Of a DNA stretch of 64,000 nucleotides, positions 56,066-64,000 are shown piece after piece. Both the position numbers and the translations under genes were made by a program. Within the stretch, counting starts at the first letter, position 1; the number at the start of each line of letters is the position of its first letter. The stretch comes from RPQJ01 sp046347155 (GTDB lineage Bacteria; Pseudomonadota; Gammaproteobacteria; Steroidobacterales; Steroidobacteraceae), in the NCBI GenBank assembly GCA_046347155.1, contig JAXMGT010000002.1, positions 1,178,001 to 1,242,000 of the forward strand, given 5' to 3'. Under the pieces are notes generated by a model. The model was given only the letters and a program-made list of their open reading frames with translations, did not search any database and had not been told where the DNA came from.

Positions 56066-56785
56066 ATGAACGACACCCTCGAACAGCTGGCCGGGTCGAT
56101 CTCGGCGCGATTCGGCGAAAAGGTCGTGCGCGTCCCGGCGGCGCGTGGCGAGCTGACCGTCGAGGTCGAGGCGGCGGACCTCCTCGAGGTGGCGCGAGCG
56201 CTGCGGGACGAGGCGGAATTCCGTTTCGAGCAGCTGATCGACGTGGCGGGCGTCGACTACCTGGCCTGGGGCCGCGACGAGTGGACCACCGAGGCCGCGA
56301 CGACGACGGGCTTCAGCCGCGGCCGCGCGGCACCGCACCCTGCCTCGGGAATCGACGGCCGGGCGCTCGCCGCACCCGGGGCCGAGCGCCGCTTCGCCGC
56401 CGTCTACCACCTGCTCTCGGTCTCGACGAACCGCCGGCTGCGTCTGCGGGCCTGGTGCGAGCCGGGCGAGCCGCCGATGCTCGACTCGGTCGTCGATGTC
56501 TGGGCGTCCGCGAACTGGTTCGAGCGCGAGGCGTTCGACCTGTTCGGCATCCTGTTCCGGGGCCATCCGGACCTGCGCCGGATCCTCACCGACTACGGAT
56601 TCGTCGGGCACCCGTTCCGCAAGGACTTCCCGCTCTCCGGCAACGTCGAGGTCCGCTACGATCCGGCGAAGGGCCGTGTCGTCTACGAGCCGGTCAGCAT
56701 CGAGCCGCGCACGCTGGTCCCGCGGGTGATCCGCGAGGACAACCGCTGGAACCCGGCGCTCAAGGACGCCCCGCGCAATGGCTGA
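56066..56785 (+). CDS. nuoC: NADH-quinone oxidoreductase subunit C
   Basis: A 239-residue 30-kDa subunit of the peripheral arm. Core markers: LIDVAGVDYLAWG, RFAAVYHLLSVSTNRRLRLR, FEREAFDLFGILFRGHPDLRRI in parts (EREAFDLFGI, HPDLRRILTDYGF) and GHPFRKDFPL. Between about residues 73 and 105 there is an extra acidic/Ala/Gly-rich loop (TTEAATTTGFSRG and on) not seen in shorter homologues. It is a separate gene, not fused to nuoD. ATG 56066; the stop overlaps nuoD by 8 bases. Confidence 0.95.
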   Translation: MNDTLEQLAGSISARFGEKVVRVPAARGELTVEVEAADLLEVARALRDEAEFRFEQLIDVAGVDYLAWGRDEWTTEAATTTGFSRGRAAPHPASGIDGRALAAPGAERRFAAVYHLLSVSTNRRLRLRAWCEPGEPPMLDSVVDVWASANWFEREAFDLFGILFRGHPDLRRILTDYGFVGHPFRKDFPLSGNVEVRYDPAKGRVVYEPVSIEPRTLVPRVIREDNRWNPALKDAPRNG

Positions 56786-58031
56786 GATCCGCAGCTACAC
56801 GATGAACTTCGGGCCGCAGCACCCGGCGGCGCACGGCGTGCTGCGCCTGGTGCTCGAGATGGACGGCGAGGTCGTGCAGAAGGCCGACCCGCACGTGGGG
56901 CTCCTGCACCGCGGGACCGAGAAGCTCGCCGAGGCGAAGCCCTACAACCAGTCGATCGGCTACATGGACCGTCTCGACTACGTCTCGATGATGTGCAACG
57001 AGCACGCCTACGTGATGGCCATCGAGAAGCTGCTCGGGATCGAGGTGCCGATCCGCGCGCAGTACATCCGCGTGATGTTCGACGAGATCACCCGGATCCT
57101 GAACCACCTGATGTGGCTCGGCGCGCACGGGCTCGACATCGGCGCGATGACGATGTTCCTGTACTGCTTCCGCGAGCGCGAGGACCTGATGGACTGCTAC
57201 GAGGCGGTCTCGGGCACGCGCATGCACGCGACGTGGTACCGGCCGGGCGGCGTCTACCGCGACCTGCCGGATTCGCTGCCGAAGTACCAGGCGTCTCGCT
57301 GGAAGTCGCAGAAGGAGGTCGACCGGCTGAACGAGCGCCGCTCCGGCACCCTGCTCGACTTCATCGACGACTTCACCGCGCGCTTCCCGGCCTGCGTCGA
57401 CGAGTACGAAACGCTGCTCACCGACAACCGGATCTGGAAGCAGCGCACCGTGAACATCGGCGTCGTGACGCCCGAGCGCGCGCTCAACCTCGGGTTCACG
57501 GGGCCTATGCTGCGCGGGTCCGGCATCGCGTGGGACCTGCGCAAGAAGCAGCCCTACGAGGTCTACGACCGGATGGACTTCGACATCCCGGTCGGCACGA
57601 ACGGCGACTGCTACGACCGCTATCTGGTGCGGGTCGAGGAGATGCGCCAGTCGAACCGGATCATCAAGCAGTGCGTGGACTGGCTGAAGGCCAACCCCGG
57701 GCCGGTCATGGCGGCGGACCACAAGGTGGCGCCCCCGACCCGCGAGGAGATGAAGGGCGACATGGAATCGCTCATCCACCACTTCAAGCACTTCACCGAG
57801 GGCTACAGCGTCCCGGCCGGCGAGTCCTACGCGGCCGTCGAGGCGCCCAAGGGCGAGTTCGGCATCTACCTGGTGTCCGACGGCGCGAACAAGCCCTACC
57901 GGGTGAAGTGCCGCGCGCCGGGGTTCCCGCACCTCGCGGCGCTCGAGGAAATGGTCAAGGGCCACATGCTGGCCGACGTGGTCGCCGTGATCGGCACCGC
58001 GGACATCGTCTTCGGGGAGATCGACCGGTGA
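56778..58031 (+). CDS. nuoD: NADH-quinone oxidoreductase subunit D
   Basis: A 417-residue 49-kDa subunit forming the quinone-binding site with NuoB. It shows FGPQHPAAHGVLRLV at the start, PHVGLLHRGTEKL, and MTMFLYCFREREDLMD. The chain ends VIGTADIVFGEIDR, the conserved C-terminus near the Q-site. ATG 56778 overlaps the nuoC stop; nuoE starts inside its own stop (GTGA). Confidence 0.98.
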   Translation: MAEIRSYTMNFGPQHPAAHGVLRLVLEMDGEVVQKADPHVGLLHRGTEKLAEAKPYNQSIGYMDRLDYVSMMCNEHAYVMAIEKLLGIEVPIRAQYIRVMFDEITRILNHLMWLGAHGLDIGAMTMFLYCFREREDLMDCYEAVSGTRMHATWYRPGGVYRDLPDSLPKYQASRWKSQKEVDRLNERRSGTLLDFIDDFTARFPACVDEYETLLTDNRIWKQRTVNIGVVTPERALNLGFTGPMLRGSGIAWDLRKKQPYEVYDRMDFDIPVGTNGDCYDRYLVRVEEMRQSNRIIKQCVDWLKANPGPVMAADHKVAPPTREEMKGDMESLIHHFKHFTEGYSVPAGESYAAVEAPKGEFGIYLVSDGANKPYRVKCRAPGFPHLAALEEMVKGHMLADVVAVIGTADIVFGEIDR

Positions 58032-58534
58032 GCGGGCACGAAGCGGCGTCGGACGGTGCGGTGCTCTCGAAGCACGTGCGCGAGGAGATCGAGCACTGGC
58101 TCGCAAAGTTCCCCGAGGACCGTCGTCGCTCGGCCGTGATCGCGGCGCTGCACGCCGTCCAGCACGAGCGCGGGCACCTCGACCAGGCGTCGATGGACGC
58201 GGTCGCCGGGTACCTCGGTCTGCCGCCGATCCAGGTCTACGAGGTGGCGAGCTTCTACTCGATGTTCGAGACCTCGCCCTGCGGCCGCCACCACATCTCG
58301 GTGTGCACGAACATCTCCTGCATGCTGCGCGGCGGCGAGGCGATCCTCGAGCACGTCGAGAAGCGCCTCGGGGTGAAGGTGGGAGAGAGCACGCCGGACG
58401 GGCGCTTCTACCTGAAGCGCGAGGAAGAGTGCCTCGCGGCCTGCAACGGCGCGCCGATGATGATGGTGGACCACGTTTACTTCGAGAACCTGACGCCCGA
58501 GACGGTCGACAGGATCCTCGACGAGCACAAGTAG
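58028..58534 (+). CDS. nuoE: NADH-quinone oxidoreductase subunit E
   Basis: A 168-residue thioredoxin-like subunit with a [2Fe-2S] cluster (N1a). Ligands are in CTNISC (two Cys) and CLAACNGAP (two Cys), with VYEVASFYSMF before them. It works beside NuoF in NADH oxidation. GTG 58028 overlaps the nuoD stop; the frame is open upstream only within nuoD. Confidence 0.96.
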   Translation: MSGHEAASDGAVLSKHVREEIEHWLAKFPEDRRRSAVIAALHAVQHERGHLDQASMDAVAGYLGLPPIQVYEVASFYSMFETSPCGRHHISVCTNISCMLRGGEAILEHVEKRLGVKVGESTPDGRFYLKREEECLAACNGAPMMMVDHVYFENLTPETVDRILDEHK

Positions 58535-58543
58535 GAAGCGCCC

Positions 58544-59851
58544 GTGACCGACTGGAGCGAACGCCTCAACCTGGTCTGCTTCGAGCCGCTCAAGTACGAG
58601 CGGCCCTGGGAACTCGCGACCTACGAGAAGATCGGCGGCTACCAGGCGTGGCGGCAGATCCTCGCCGAGAAGCCGCCGCGCGAGCAGGTGATCGAAGCGG
58701 TGAAGGCTTCGGGGCTCCGCGGCCGCGGCGGCGCCGGGTTCCCGACCGGCCTCAAGTGGTCGTTCATGCCGCGCAACCTGCCGGTGCAGAAGTACGTGGT
58801 CTGCAATTCGGACGAGAGCGAGCCCGGCACCTGCCACGACCGCGACATCCTGCGCTACAACCCGCACGCGCTGGTCGAGGGCATGGCGATCGCCGGCTAC
58901 GCGATGAACGCCACGGTCGGCTACAACTACGTGCGCGGCGAGTTCATGGCCGAGCCGTTCCCGCGCTTCGACGCCGCGGTCCGGGAGGCCTACGCGGCGG
59001 GGCTGCTCGGCAAGGACATCCAGGGCTCCGGGATCGACTACGACCTCCACGCCTGCATGGGCGCCGGCGCCTACATCTGCGGCGAGGAGACCGCGCTGCT
59101 CGAGTCACTCGAGGGCAAGCAGGGGCGTCCGCGCTTCAAGCCGCCGTTCCCGGCCAACTACGGCCTGTTCGGCAAGCCCACCACGATCAACAACGCTCAG
59201 AGCTTTGCCTCGGTGCCGACGATCCTGCGCAAGGGGCCCGAGTGGTTCGCCGGACTCGGACCGCAGAACTCGGGCGGCACGGTGATCTTCTCGGTCTCCG
59301 GCCACGTCGAGAAGCCCGGGAATTTCGAACTGCCGATGGGCGTGCCGTTCCGCGAGCTCCTCGCGATGGCGGGCGGCGTGCTCGGCGGCCGCAAGCTGAA
59401 GGCTGTGATCCCGGGCGGCTCGTCCGTGCCGGTCGTCCCGGGCGACGTGATGCTCGGACTCAACATGGACTACGACTCGCTGCGCAAGGCGGGCTCGGCA
59501 ATCGGCTCGGCGGCCGTCATCGTGATGGACGAAACGACCGACATGGTCCGCGTGCTCGAGCGCCTCTCGCGCTTCTACCACATGGAGTCCTGCGGCCAGT
59601 GCACGCCCTGCCGCGAGGGCACTGGCTGGCTCAACCGCACGCTGAAGCGGATCGTCGCGGGGCAGGGACGCCGCGAGGACGTCGACATGCTCGTCGCGGT
59701 CGCGAACAACATCGAAGGCCACACGATCTGCGCGCTCGGCGACGCGGCCGCCTGGCCCGTGCAGAGCTTCGTGAAGCATTTCCGGCACGAGTTCGAGCAC
59801 TACGTCGAGCACGGCCACAGCATCGTCGAGGCGCGCGGGCGCGCGGCGTGA
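58544..59851 (+). CDS. nuoF: NADH-quinone oxidoreductase subunit F
   Basis: A 435-residue subunit that oxidises NADH. The NADH/FMN site is GLRGRGGAGFPTGLKW (about 61-76) and CNSDESEPGTCHDRDI, with GAGAYICGEETALLES. The [4Fe-4S] N3 ligands are in ESCGQCTPCREG with one later Cys in GHTICALGD. Start GTG 58544 follows GGAAGCG. It lies 9 bases after nuoE and 4 before nuoG. Confidence 0.97.
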   Translation: MTDWSERLNLVCFEPLKYERPWELATYEKIGGYQAWRQILAEKPPREQVIEAVKASGLRGRGGAGFPTGLKWSFMPRNLPVQKYVVCNSDESEPGTCHDRDILRYNPHALVEGMAIAGYAMNATVGYNYVRGEFMAEPFPRFDAAVREAYAAGLLGKDIQGSGIDYDLHACMGAGAYICGEETALLESLEGKQGRPRFKPPFPANYGLFGKPTTINNAQSFASVPTILRKGPEWFAGLGPQNSGGTVIFSVSGHVEKPGNFELPMGVPFRELLAMAGGVLGGRKLKAVIPGGSSVPVVPGDVMLGLNMDYDSLRKAGSAIGSAAVIVMDETTDMVRVLERLSRFYHMESCGQCTPCREGTGWLNRTLKRIVAGQGRREDVDMLVAVANNIEGHTICALGDAAAWPVQSFVKHFRHEFEHYVEHGHSIVEARGRAA

Positions 59852-59855
59852 CGGC

Positions 59856-62033
59856 ATGAGCGAAGAAACGGTCAACATCGAGATCGACGGCGTCCCGGTC
59901 AAGGCGCGCAAGGGCGCCATGATCATCCACGCCACGGACGCCCAGGGCACCTACGTGCCCCGGTTCTGCTACCACGACAAGCTGTCTGTGGCGGCGAACT
60001 GCCGCATGTGCCTGGTCGAGGTCGAGAAGGCGCCGAAGCCGATGCCGGCGTGCGCCACGCCCGTGACCGAGGGCATGAAGGTCTACACGAAGTCGCCGCG
60101 CGCGATCGCCGCGCAGAAGGCGACGATGGAATTCCTGCTGATCAATCACCCGCTCGATTGCCCGATCTGCGACCAGGGCGGCGAGTGCGAGCTGCAGGAC
60201 CTCGCGGTCGGCTACGGGCGCGACGTGTCGCGCTACAGCGAGCGCAAGCGCGTCGTGAAGGACCGCAGCATCGGTCCGCTCGTCTCGACCGACATGACGC
60301 GCTGCATCCACTGCACGCGCTGCGTGCGCTTCGGCCAGGAGATCGCCGGGCTGCCGGAGCTCGGCACGATCGGCCGCGGCGAATACACGCAGATCTCGAC
60401 GTTCGTCGAGAAGAGCATCGACCACGAGCTGTCGGCCAACATCATCGACCTGTGCCCGGTCGGTGCGCTGAACAACAAGCCGTACCGTTACCGGGCCCGG
60501 GCGTGGGAGATGTCGCAGCACCCGCTCGTCTCCCCGCACGACTGCGCCGGCACGAACCTGTGGGGCCACGTGCTGCGCGGCCGCCTGATGCGCGTCGTCC
60601 CTCGCGAGAACGAGGCGATCAACGAGACGTGGATCGCCGACCGCGACCGTTACAGCTGCGAAGGCCTCTACACGGACGACCGGGCGGCGAAGCCGATGGT
60701 CCGCGAGGGCGGCGACTGGCGCGAGGTCGACTGGGAGACCGCGCTCGAGGCCGCGGCCCGCGGCCTGAAGCGGGTGGTCGAGCAGGGTGGGGCGGACCGG
60801 TTCGGCGTGCTCGTCGCGCCGACCGCGAGCACCGAGGAAGCCTACCTCGCCGCGCGCATCGCGCGTGGCCTCGGCACGGACAACGTCGACCACCGGCTGC
60901 GGCGCGTCGACGTCCGCGACCAGGCGGGCGACCCGGCCGCGCCGACGCTTGGCTGCGGGATCGCCGACCTCGAGCGTGCGTCCGCCGTGCTGCTGGTCGG
61001 TTCGTCGATCCGCAGCGAGGCCCCGATCCTCGCGCACCGCATCCGCAAGGGCGCTCTGCACGCGGGCACGCGCGTGGCGGTCATCGACGCGCGCGCCCAG
61101 GCGCTGCAGTTCCCGCTCGATGCGGCCTTCACGAGCAACGGGCTTGGGATGGCGCAGCACCTCGCGGCGGTCCTCGCCGCGGCCCTGCGGGCCGCGGGAC
61201 GCCCGGTGCCAGCCTCGGTCGCCGCCGCGCTCGACGGCGTCGCGCCGACACCCGACCACGAACGCGTGGCCGCCGCGCTCGCGGGTGCCGGTACCCGCCA
61301 CGTGCTGCTCGGCGCCGCCGCGCAGCGTCACGCGTCGTATTCGGAACTGCGCGCGCTTGCGCGCATCCTCGGCGAGGTGACCGGTGCGTCGGTTGGCCAC
61401 GTCGCGGACGGCGGCAATGCGGTCGGCGCCTCGCTTGCCGGCGCACTGCCTCACCGCACGGCCGGCGGCCAGCCGACGACGACCGCTGGCCTGGCCGCGG
61501 GCGAGATGCTGGCCGCGGGGCTGCGGGGCTACCTGCTCGTCGGCGGCATCGAACTCGCGGACCTGGCGCCCAGCGCGTCGGCGGAGACGTCGCTGCGCGG
61601 CGCGGACTGCGTCGTCGCGCTCACGCCCTATGCGGGACCCGAGCAGCTGGCGCTCGCGTCGGTGATCCTTCCGGTGTCCGCGTTCGCCGAGACCTCGGGC
61701 ACCTGGGTCAATGCGGAAGGCTGCTGGCAGAGCGTGCCGGGGGCCGCGCGACCGCCGGGCGAGGCCCGCCCGGCCTGGAAGGTGCTGCGCGTGCTCGGCA
61801 ACCTGCTCGGCCTCGAGGGCTTCGAGTATGCGAGTTCCGAGGAGGTGCGTGACGAACTCGCCGCCGTCGTCGGCCGGGCCGCCCCGGAAACCGGAGGCCC
61901 GCATCCGGTCGGCCGACTGAGCGCCGTGGACGCGACCCACGAGGTCGGCATCTACCGCGTCGACGCGGTCGTGCGTCGCTCGCGTCCGCTGCAGGAAACC
62001 CCCGCCGGCCTCGCCACCGGTGCTGACCGATGA
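59856..62033 (+). CDS. nuoG: NADH-quinone oxidoreductase subunit G
   Basis: A 725-residue subunit relaying electrons. The N-terminal [2Fe-2S] N1b ligands are in CYHDKLSVAANCRMCLVEV in parts (FCYHDKL, NCRMCLV, PACATPV). Next is the His-plus-three-Cys [4Fe-4S] site N5 (HPLDCPICDQGGECELQD) and the four-Cys N4 (CIHCTRCVRFG with DLCPVGAL). The C-terminal part is a molybdopterin-oxidoreductase fold that has lost its cofactor; it is less conserved and Ala/Val-rich. The stop overlaps nuoH (ATGA). Confidence 0.96.
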   Translation: MSEETVNIEIDGVPVKARKGAMIIHATDAQGTYVPRFCYHDKLSVAANCRMCLVEVEKAPKPMPACATPVTEGMKVYTKSPRAIAAQKATMEFLLINHPLDCPICDQGGECELQDLAVGYGRDVSRYSERKRVVKDRSIGPLVSTDMTRCIHCTRCVRFGQEIAGLPELGTIGRGEYTQISTFVEKSIDHELSANIIDLCPVGALNNKPYRYRARAWEMSQHPLVSPHDCAGTNLWGHVLRGRLMRVVPRENEAINETWIADRDRYSCEGLYTDDRAAKPMVREGGDWREVDWETALEAAARGLKRVVEQGGADRFGVLVAPTASTEEAYLAARIARGLGTDNVDHRLRRVDVRDQAGDPAAPTLGCGIADLERASAVLLVGSSIRSEAPILAHRIRKGALHAGTRVAVIDARAQALQFPLDAAFTSNGLGMAQHLAAVLAAALRAAGRPVPASVAAALDGVAPTPDHERVAAALAGAGTRHVLLGAAAQRHASYSELRALARILGEVTGASVGHVADGGNAVGASLAGALPHRTAGGQPTTTAGLAAGEMLAAGLRGYLLVGGIELADLAPSASAETSLRGADCVVALTPYAGPEQLALASVILPVSAFAETSGTWVNAEGCWQSVPGAARPPGEARPAWKVLRVLGNLLGLEGFEYASSEEVRDELAAVVGRAAPETGGPHPVGRLSAVDATHEVGIYRVDAVVRRSRPLQETPAGLATGADR

Positions 62034-63091
62034 TCGCCTGGTTCGCCTCGGTCTGGGCCGGCGTGCCTGTGTGGCTGCAGACGGTGCTCGTGTCGCTGGG
62101 GCAGATCCTCGCGGTCACGATCGCCGTGATCCTGTGCGTCGCCTACATGACGCTGGCCGAGCGCAAGGTGATCGGCTACATGCAGGTGCGCATCGGCCCG
62201 AACCGCGTCGGACCGTACGGGCTGCTGCAGCCGTTCGCGGACGTGATCAAGCTCCTGATCAAGGAAGTCGTCGTGCCGTCGCGCTCGAACCGCTTCCTGT
62301 TCGTCGTCGCGCCACTGCTCGCGCTGGCACCGGCGTTCGCCGCGTGGGCCGTCGTGTCGCTGTGGCCGGGCTTCGCGATCGCGAACGTCGACGCGGGCGT
62401 CCTCTACATCCTCGCGCTCGCGGGCTTCGGCGCCTACGGGATCATCCTGGCGGGCTGGGCCACGAACTCGAAGTACGCGTTCCTCGGCGCGATGCGCTCG
62501 GCCGCGCAGATCGTCGCCTACGAGATCGCGATGGGGTTCGCGCTGGTGGGCGTCGTGATGGCCTCGGGTTCGCTCAACATGAGCCGGATCGTCGAGGGGC
62601 AGTCCGGCGGGCCGTTCTCGTTCTACATGTGGTGGCTGCTGCCGCTGTTCGTCATCTACTTCATCTCCGGCGTCGCCGAGACGAACCGTGCTCCGTTCGA
62701 CGTCGCCGAGGGCGAATCGGAGATCGTCGCGGGCTTCCACGTCGAGTACTCGGGCATGGCGTTCGCGCTGTTCTTCCTGGCCGAGTACGCGAACATGATC
62801 ATGATCGCGACGCTGACGGCGACGTTCTTCTGCGGTGGCTGGCTGTCGCCGTTCGAGGGCTGGCCGGGCCTCGGCGGCATCGGCTGGCTCGCGGCGCCCG
62901 GGCTGCACTGGCTGGTGCTGAAGGCGAGTTTCTTCCTGTTCTGCTTCCTGTGGTTCCGGGCGACGTTTCCGCGCTACCGCTACGACCAGATCATGCGGCT
63001 CGGCTGGAAGGTGTTCATCCCGGTGACGCTCGTCTGGCTTTGCGTCGAGGCGGGCTTCTGGTACTTCCGGGTCGGCCCGTGGGCGGCATGA
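62030..63091 (+). CDS. nuoH: NADH-quinone oxidoreductase subunit H
   Basis: A 353-residue membrane subunit (about 8 helices) linking the Q-site to the proton channels. It has MTLAERKVIGYMQVRIGPNRVGPYG in parts (AERKVIGYMQ, RIGPNRVGP), the ETNRAPFDVAEGESEIVAGFH-type loop (APFDVAEGESE) with its key acidic residues, and KASFFLFCFLWFRATFPRYRYDQ (FRATFPRYRYDQ). ATG 62030 overlaps the nuoG stop. Confidence 0.98.
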   Translation: MIAWFASVWAGVPVWLQTVLVSLGQILAVTIAVILCVAYMTLAERKVIGYMQVRIGPNRVGPYGLLQPFADVIKLLIKEVVVPSRSNRFLFVVAPLLALAPAFAAWAVVSLWPGFAIANVDAGVLYILALAGFGAYGIILAGWATNSKYAFLGAMRSAAQIVAYEIAMGFALVGVVMASGSLNMSRIVEGQSGGPFSFYMWWLLPLFVIYFISGVAETNRAPFDVAEGESEIVAGFHVEYSGMAFALFFLAEYANMIMIATLTATFFCGGWLSPFEGWPGLGGIGWLAAPGLHWLVLKASFFLFCFLWFRATFPRYRYDQIMRLGWKVFIPVTLVWLCVEAGFWYFRVGPWAA

Positions 63092-63099
63092 GGTAGCAC

Positions 63100-63579
63100 A
63101 TGCGCAGCGTCGCCAAGACATTCTTCCTGTGGGAACTGATCCAGGGCCTGCGCGTGACCCTGCGCGCGTTCTTCGCGCCGAAGATCACCGTGCAGTACCC
63201 GGAGGAGAAGACCCCGCAGTCGGTCCGATTCCGCGGTCTGCACGCGCTGCGGCGCTACCCGAACGGCCAGGAGCGCTGCATCGCCTGCAAGCTCTGCGAG
63301 GCGACCTGCCCGGCGGCCGCGATCACGATCGAGTCCGACGTGAGCGCCGACGGCACGCGCCGCACGACGCGCTACGACATCGACCTCTTCAAGTGCATCT
63401 ACTGCGGGTTCTGCGAGGAAGCCTGCCCGGTCGACGCGATCGTCGAGACCCGGCTGCACGAGTACCACATGGAGCACCGCGGCGAGAACATCATGACCAA
63501 GGACAAGCTGCTCGCGGTCGGCGAGCGCTATGAAGCGATGATCGCGGCCGACAAGGCCGCCGACGCGCGATACCGCTGA
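63100..63579 (+). CDS. nuoI: NADH-quinone oxidoreductase subunit I
   Basis: A 159-residue ferredoxin-like subunit with two [4Fe-4S] clusters (N6a and N6b) that carry electrons toward NuoB. Ligands are in CIACKLCEATCPAAA and CIYCGFCEEACPVDA. The RFRGLHALRRYPNGQERC segment is typical. ATG 63100 has AGGTAG about 4 bases upstream, and the gene lies 8 bases after nuoH. Confidence 0.97.
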   Translation: MRSVAKTFFLWELIQGLRVTLRAFFAPKITVQYPEEKTPQSVRFRGLHALRRYPNGQERCIACKLCEATCPAAAITIESDVSADGTRRTTRYDIDLFKCIYCGFCEEACPVDAIVETRLHEYHMEHRGENIMTKDKLLAVGERYEAMIAADKAADARYR

Positions 63580-63591
63580 GCGAGCCCCACG

Positions 63592-64000
63592 ATGTTCGTC
63601 AACATCCTGTTCACGGTCTTCGGCGCGATCCTGGTCGGGTCGGCCGTCGGCGTCATCACGGCACGCAACCCGGTGCACTGCGCGCTGTTCCTGGTGTTCG
63701 CGTTCCTGAACAGCGCGGTGATCTGGCTGCTCCTCGGCGCCGAGTTCCTCGCGATCACGCTGGTCGTCGTCTACGTGGGCGCCGTGATGGTGCTGTGGCT
63801 CTTCGTCGTGATGATGATGGACGTGGACGTGGCGAAGCTCCGCCAGGGATTCACGCGATACGCGCCGCTCGGCGCACTGGTAGCGCTGGTCGTGATCGCG
63901 CAGATCGGGCTCGTGGTCTGGGTGCGCCGGCTCGGACTCGGGGCCGCTGCGCCGCTCGCGCAGGCGGCGCCGGCGCCGGCCGGGGCCTCGAACACGGCGG
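63592..64000 (+). CDS. nuoJ: NADH-quinone oxidoreductase subunit J (cut by window end)
   Basis: The first 136 codons of a membrane subunit running off the window. The reading has helices at about residues 2-22, 28-47, 53-75 and 90-111, with the family core ARNPVHCALFLVFAFLNSA and the helix-3 segment VYVGAVMVLWLFVVMMMD that contains a pi-bulge in complex I structures. The visible end is an Ala/Pro-rich loop (AAPLAQAAPAPAG). It lies 12 bases after nuoI; nuoK-N should follow outside the window. Confidence 0.93.
   Translation, partial: MFVNILFTVFGAILVGSAVGVITARNPVHCALFLVFAFLNSAVIWLLLGAEFLAITLVVVYVGAVMVLWLFVVMMMDVDVAKLRQGFTRYAPLGALVALVVIAQIGLVVWVRRLGLGAAAPLAQAAPAPAGASNTA

Overview
The window is high-GC, gene-dense chromosomal DNA, most likely from a gammaproteobacterium of the Xanthomonadales / Steroidobacterales / Woeseiales type. 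This is inferred from gene order, not from a marker tree. The supporting order is smpB | ratA-rnfH | bamE | fur | recN-nadK | hrcA-grpE-dnaK-dnaJ-dapB-carA-carB-greA | yhbY | rlmE-ftsH-folP-glmM-tpiA-secG-tRNA-Leu-nuoABCDEFGHIJ. The ANEDNYALAA-type tmRNA tag, a lipoprotein BamE, a TonB receptor and an RpoH-like promoter at dnaK fit the same placement. No rRNA, CRISPR array, insertion sequence, integrase or phage gene was seen, and no gene-free stretch exceeds 300 bases.

Layout. 1-5613: the tail of a membrane protein, a small membrane protein, a redox trio (Gfo/Idh/MocA dehydrogenase, FMN alpha-hydroxy-acid oxidase, zinc-free quinone oxidoreductase) and an ABC-F ribosome-associated ATPase. 5756-28906: the accessory part. 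It holds a surface or secreted GloVer-repeat protein, a molybdopterin oxidoreductase, two class III aminotransferases flanking an aldehyde dehydrogenase, a secreted beta-propeller/PHP-like metallohydrolase, a secreted P1 (DmpA-type) peptidase, a Rieske oxygenase with a Glu at the bridging position, an APC permease, and an opposing operon of TonB receptor, GcvT-like methyl/aminomethyltransferase and two PYROXD2-like flavoenzymes, then a TPR-sulfotransferase. 29012-31586: SulP transporter, tmRNA and SmpB on one strand. 31657-36023: RatA/RnfH, BamE, Fur, RecN and NAD kinase. 36173-54571: heat-shock, lysine/pyrimidine, transcription/translation, protease, folate, cell-wall and glycolysis genes. 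54598-64000: secG, tRNA-Leu and the first ten genes of respiratory complex I (nuoJ is cut by the window edge).

How the genes may work together. The accessory region reads as uptake (TonB receptor, APC permease), extracytoplasmic hydrolysis (P1 peptidase, PHP-like protein), oxidative attack on an N-substituted compound (Rieske oxygenase, PYROXD2-like oxidases), one-carbon capture on folate (GcvT-like) and nitrogen removal plus aldehyde oxidation (aminotransferases, P5C-dehydrogenase-like ALDH). The individual families are well supported. A shared pathway for a methylated or quaternary amine or amino-acid derivative is inference from proximity. The second half is a conserved housekeeping block with short overlaps (ATGA, GTGA), showing tight translational coupling. 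It also contains intercistronic hairpins, notably a perfect 13-bp stem between dnaK and dnaJ, and a related 12-bp GAAA-capped stem lies after the TonB receptor gene.
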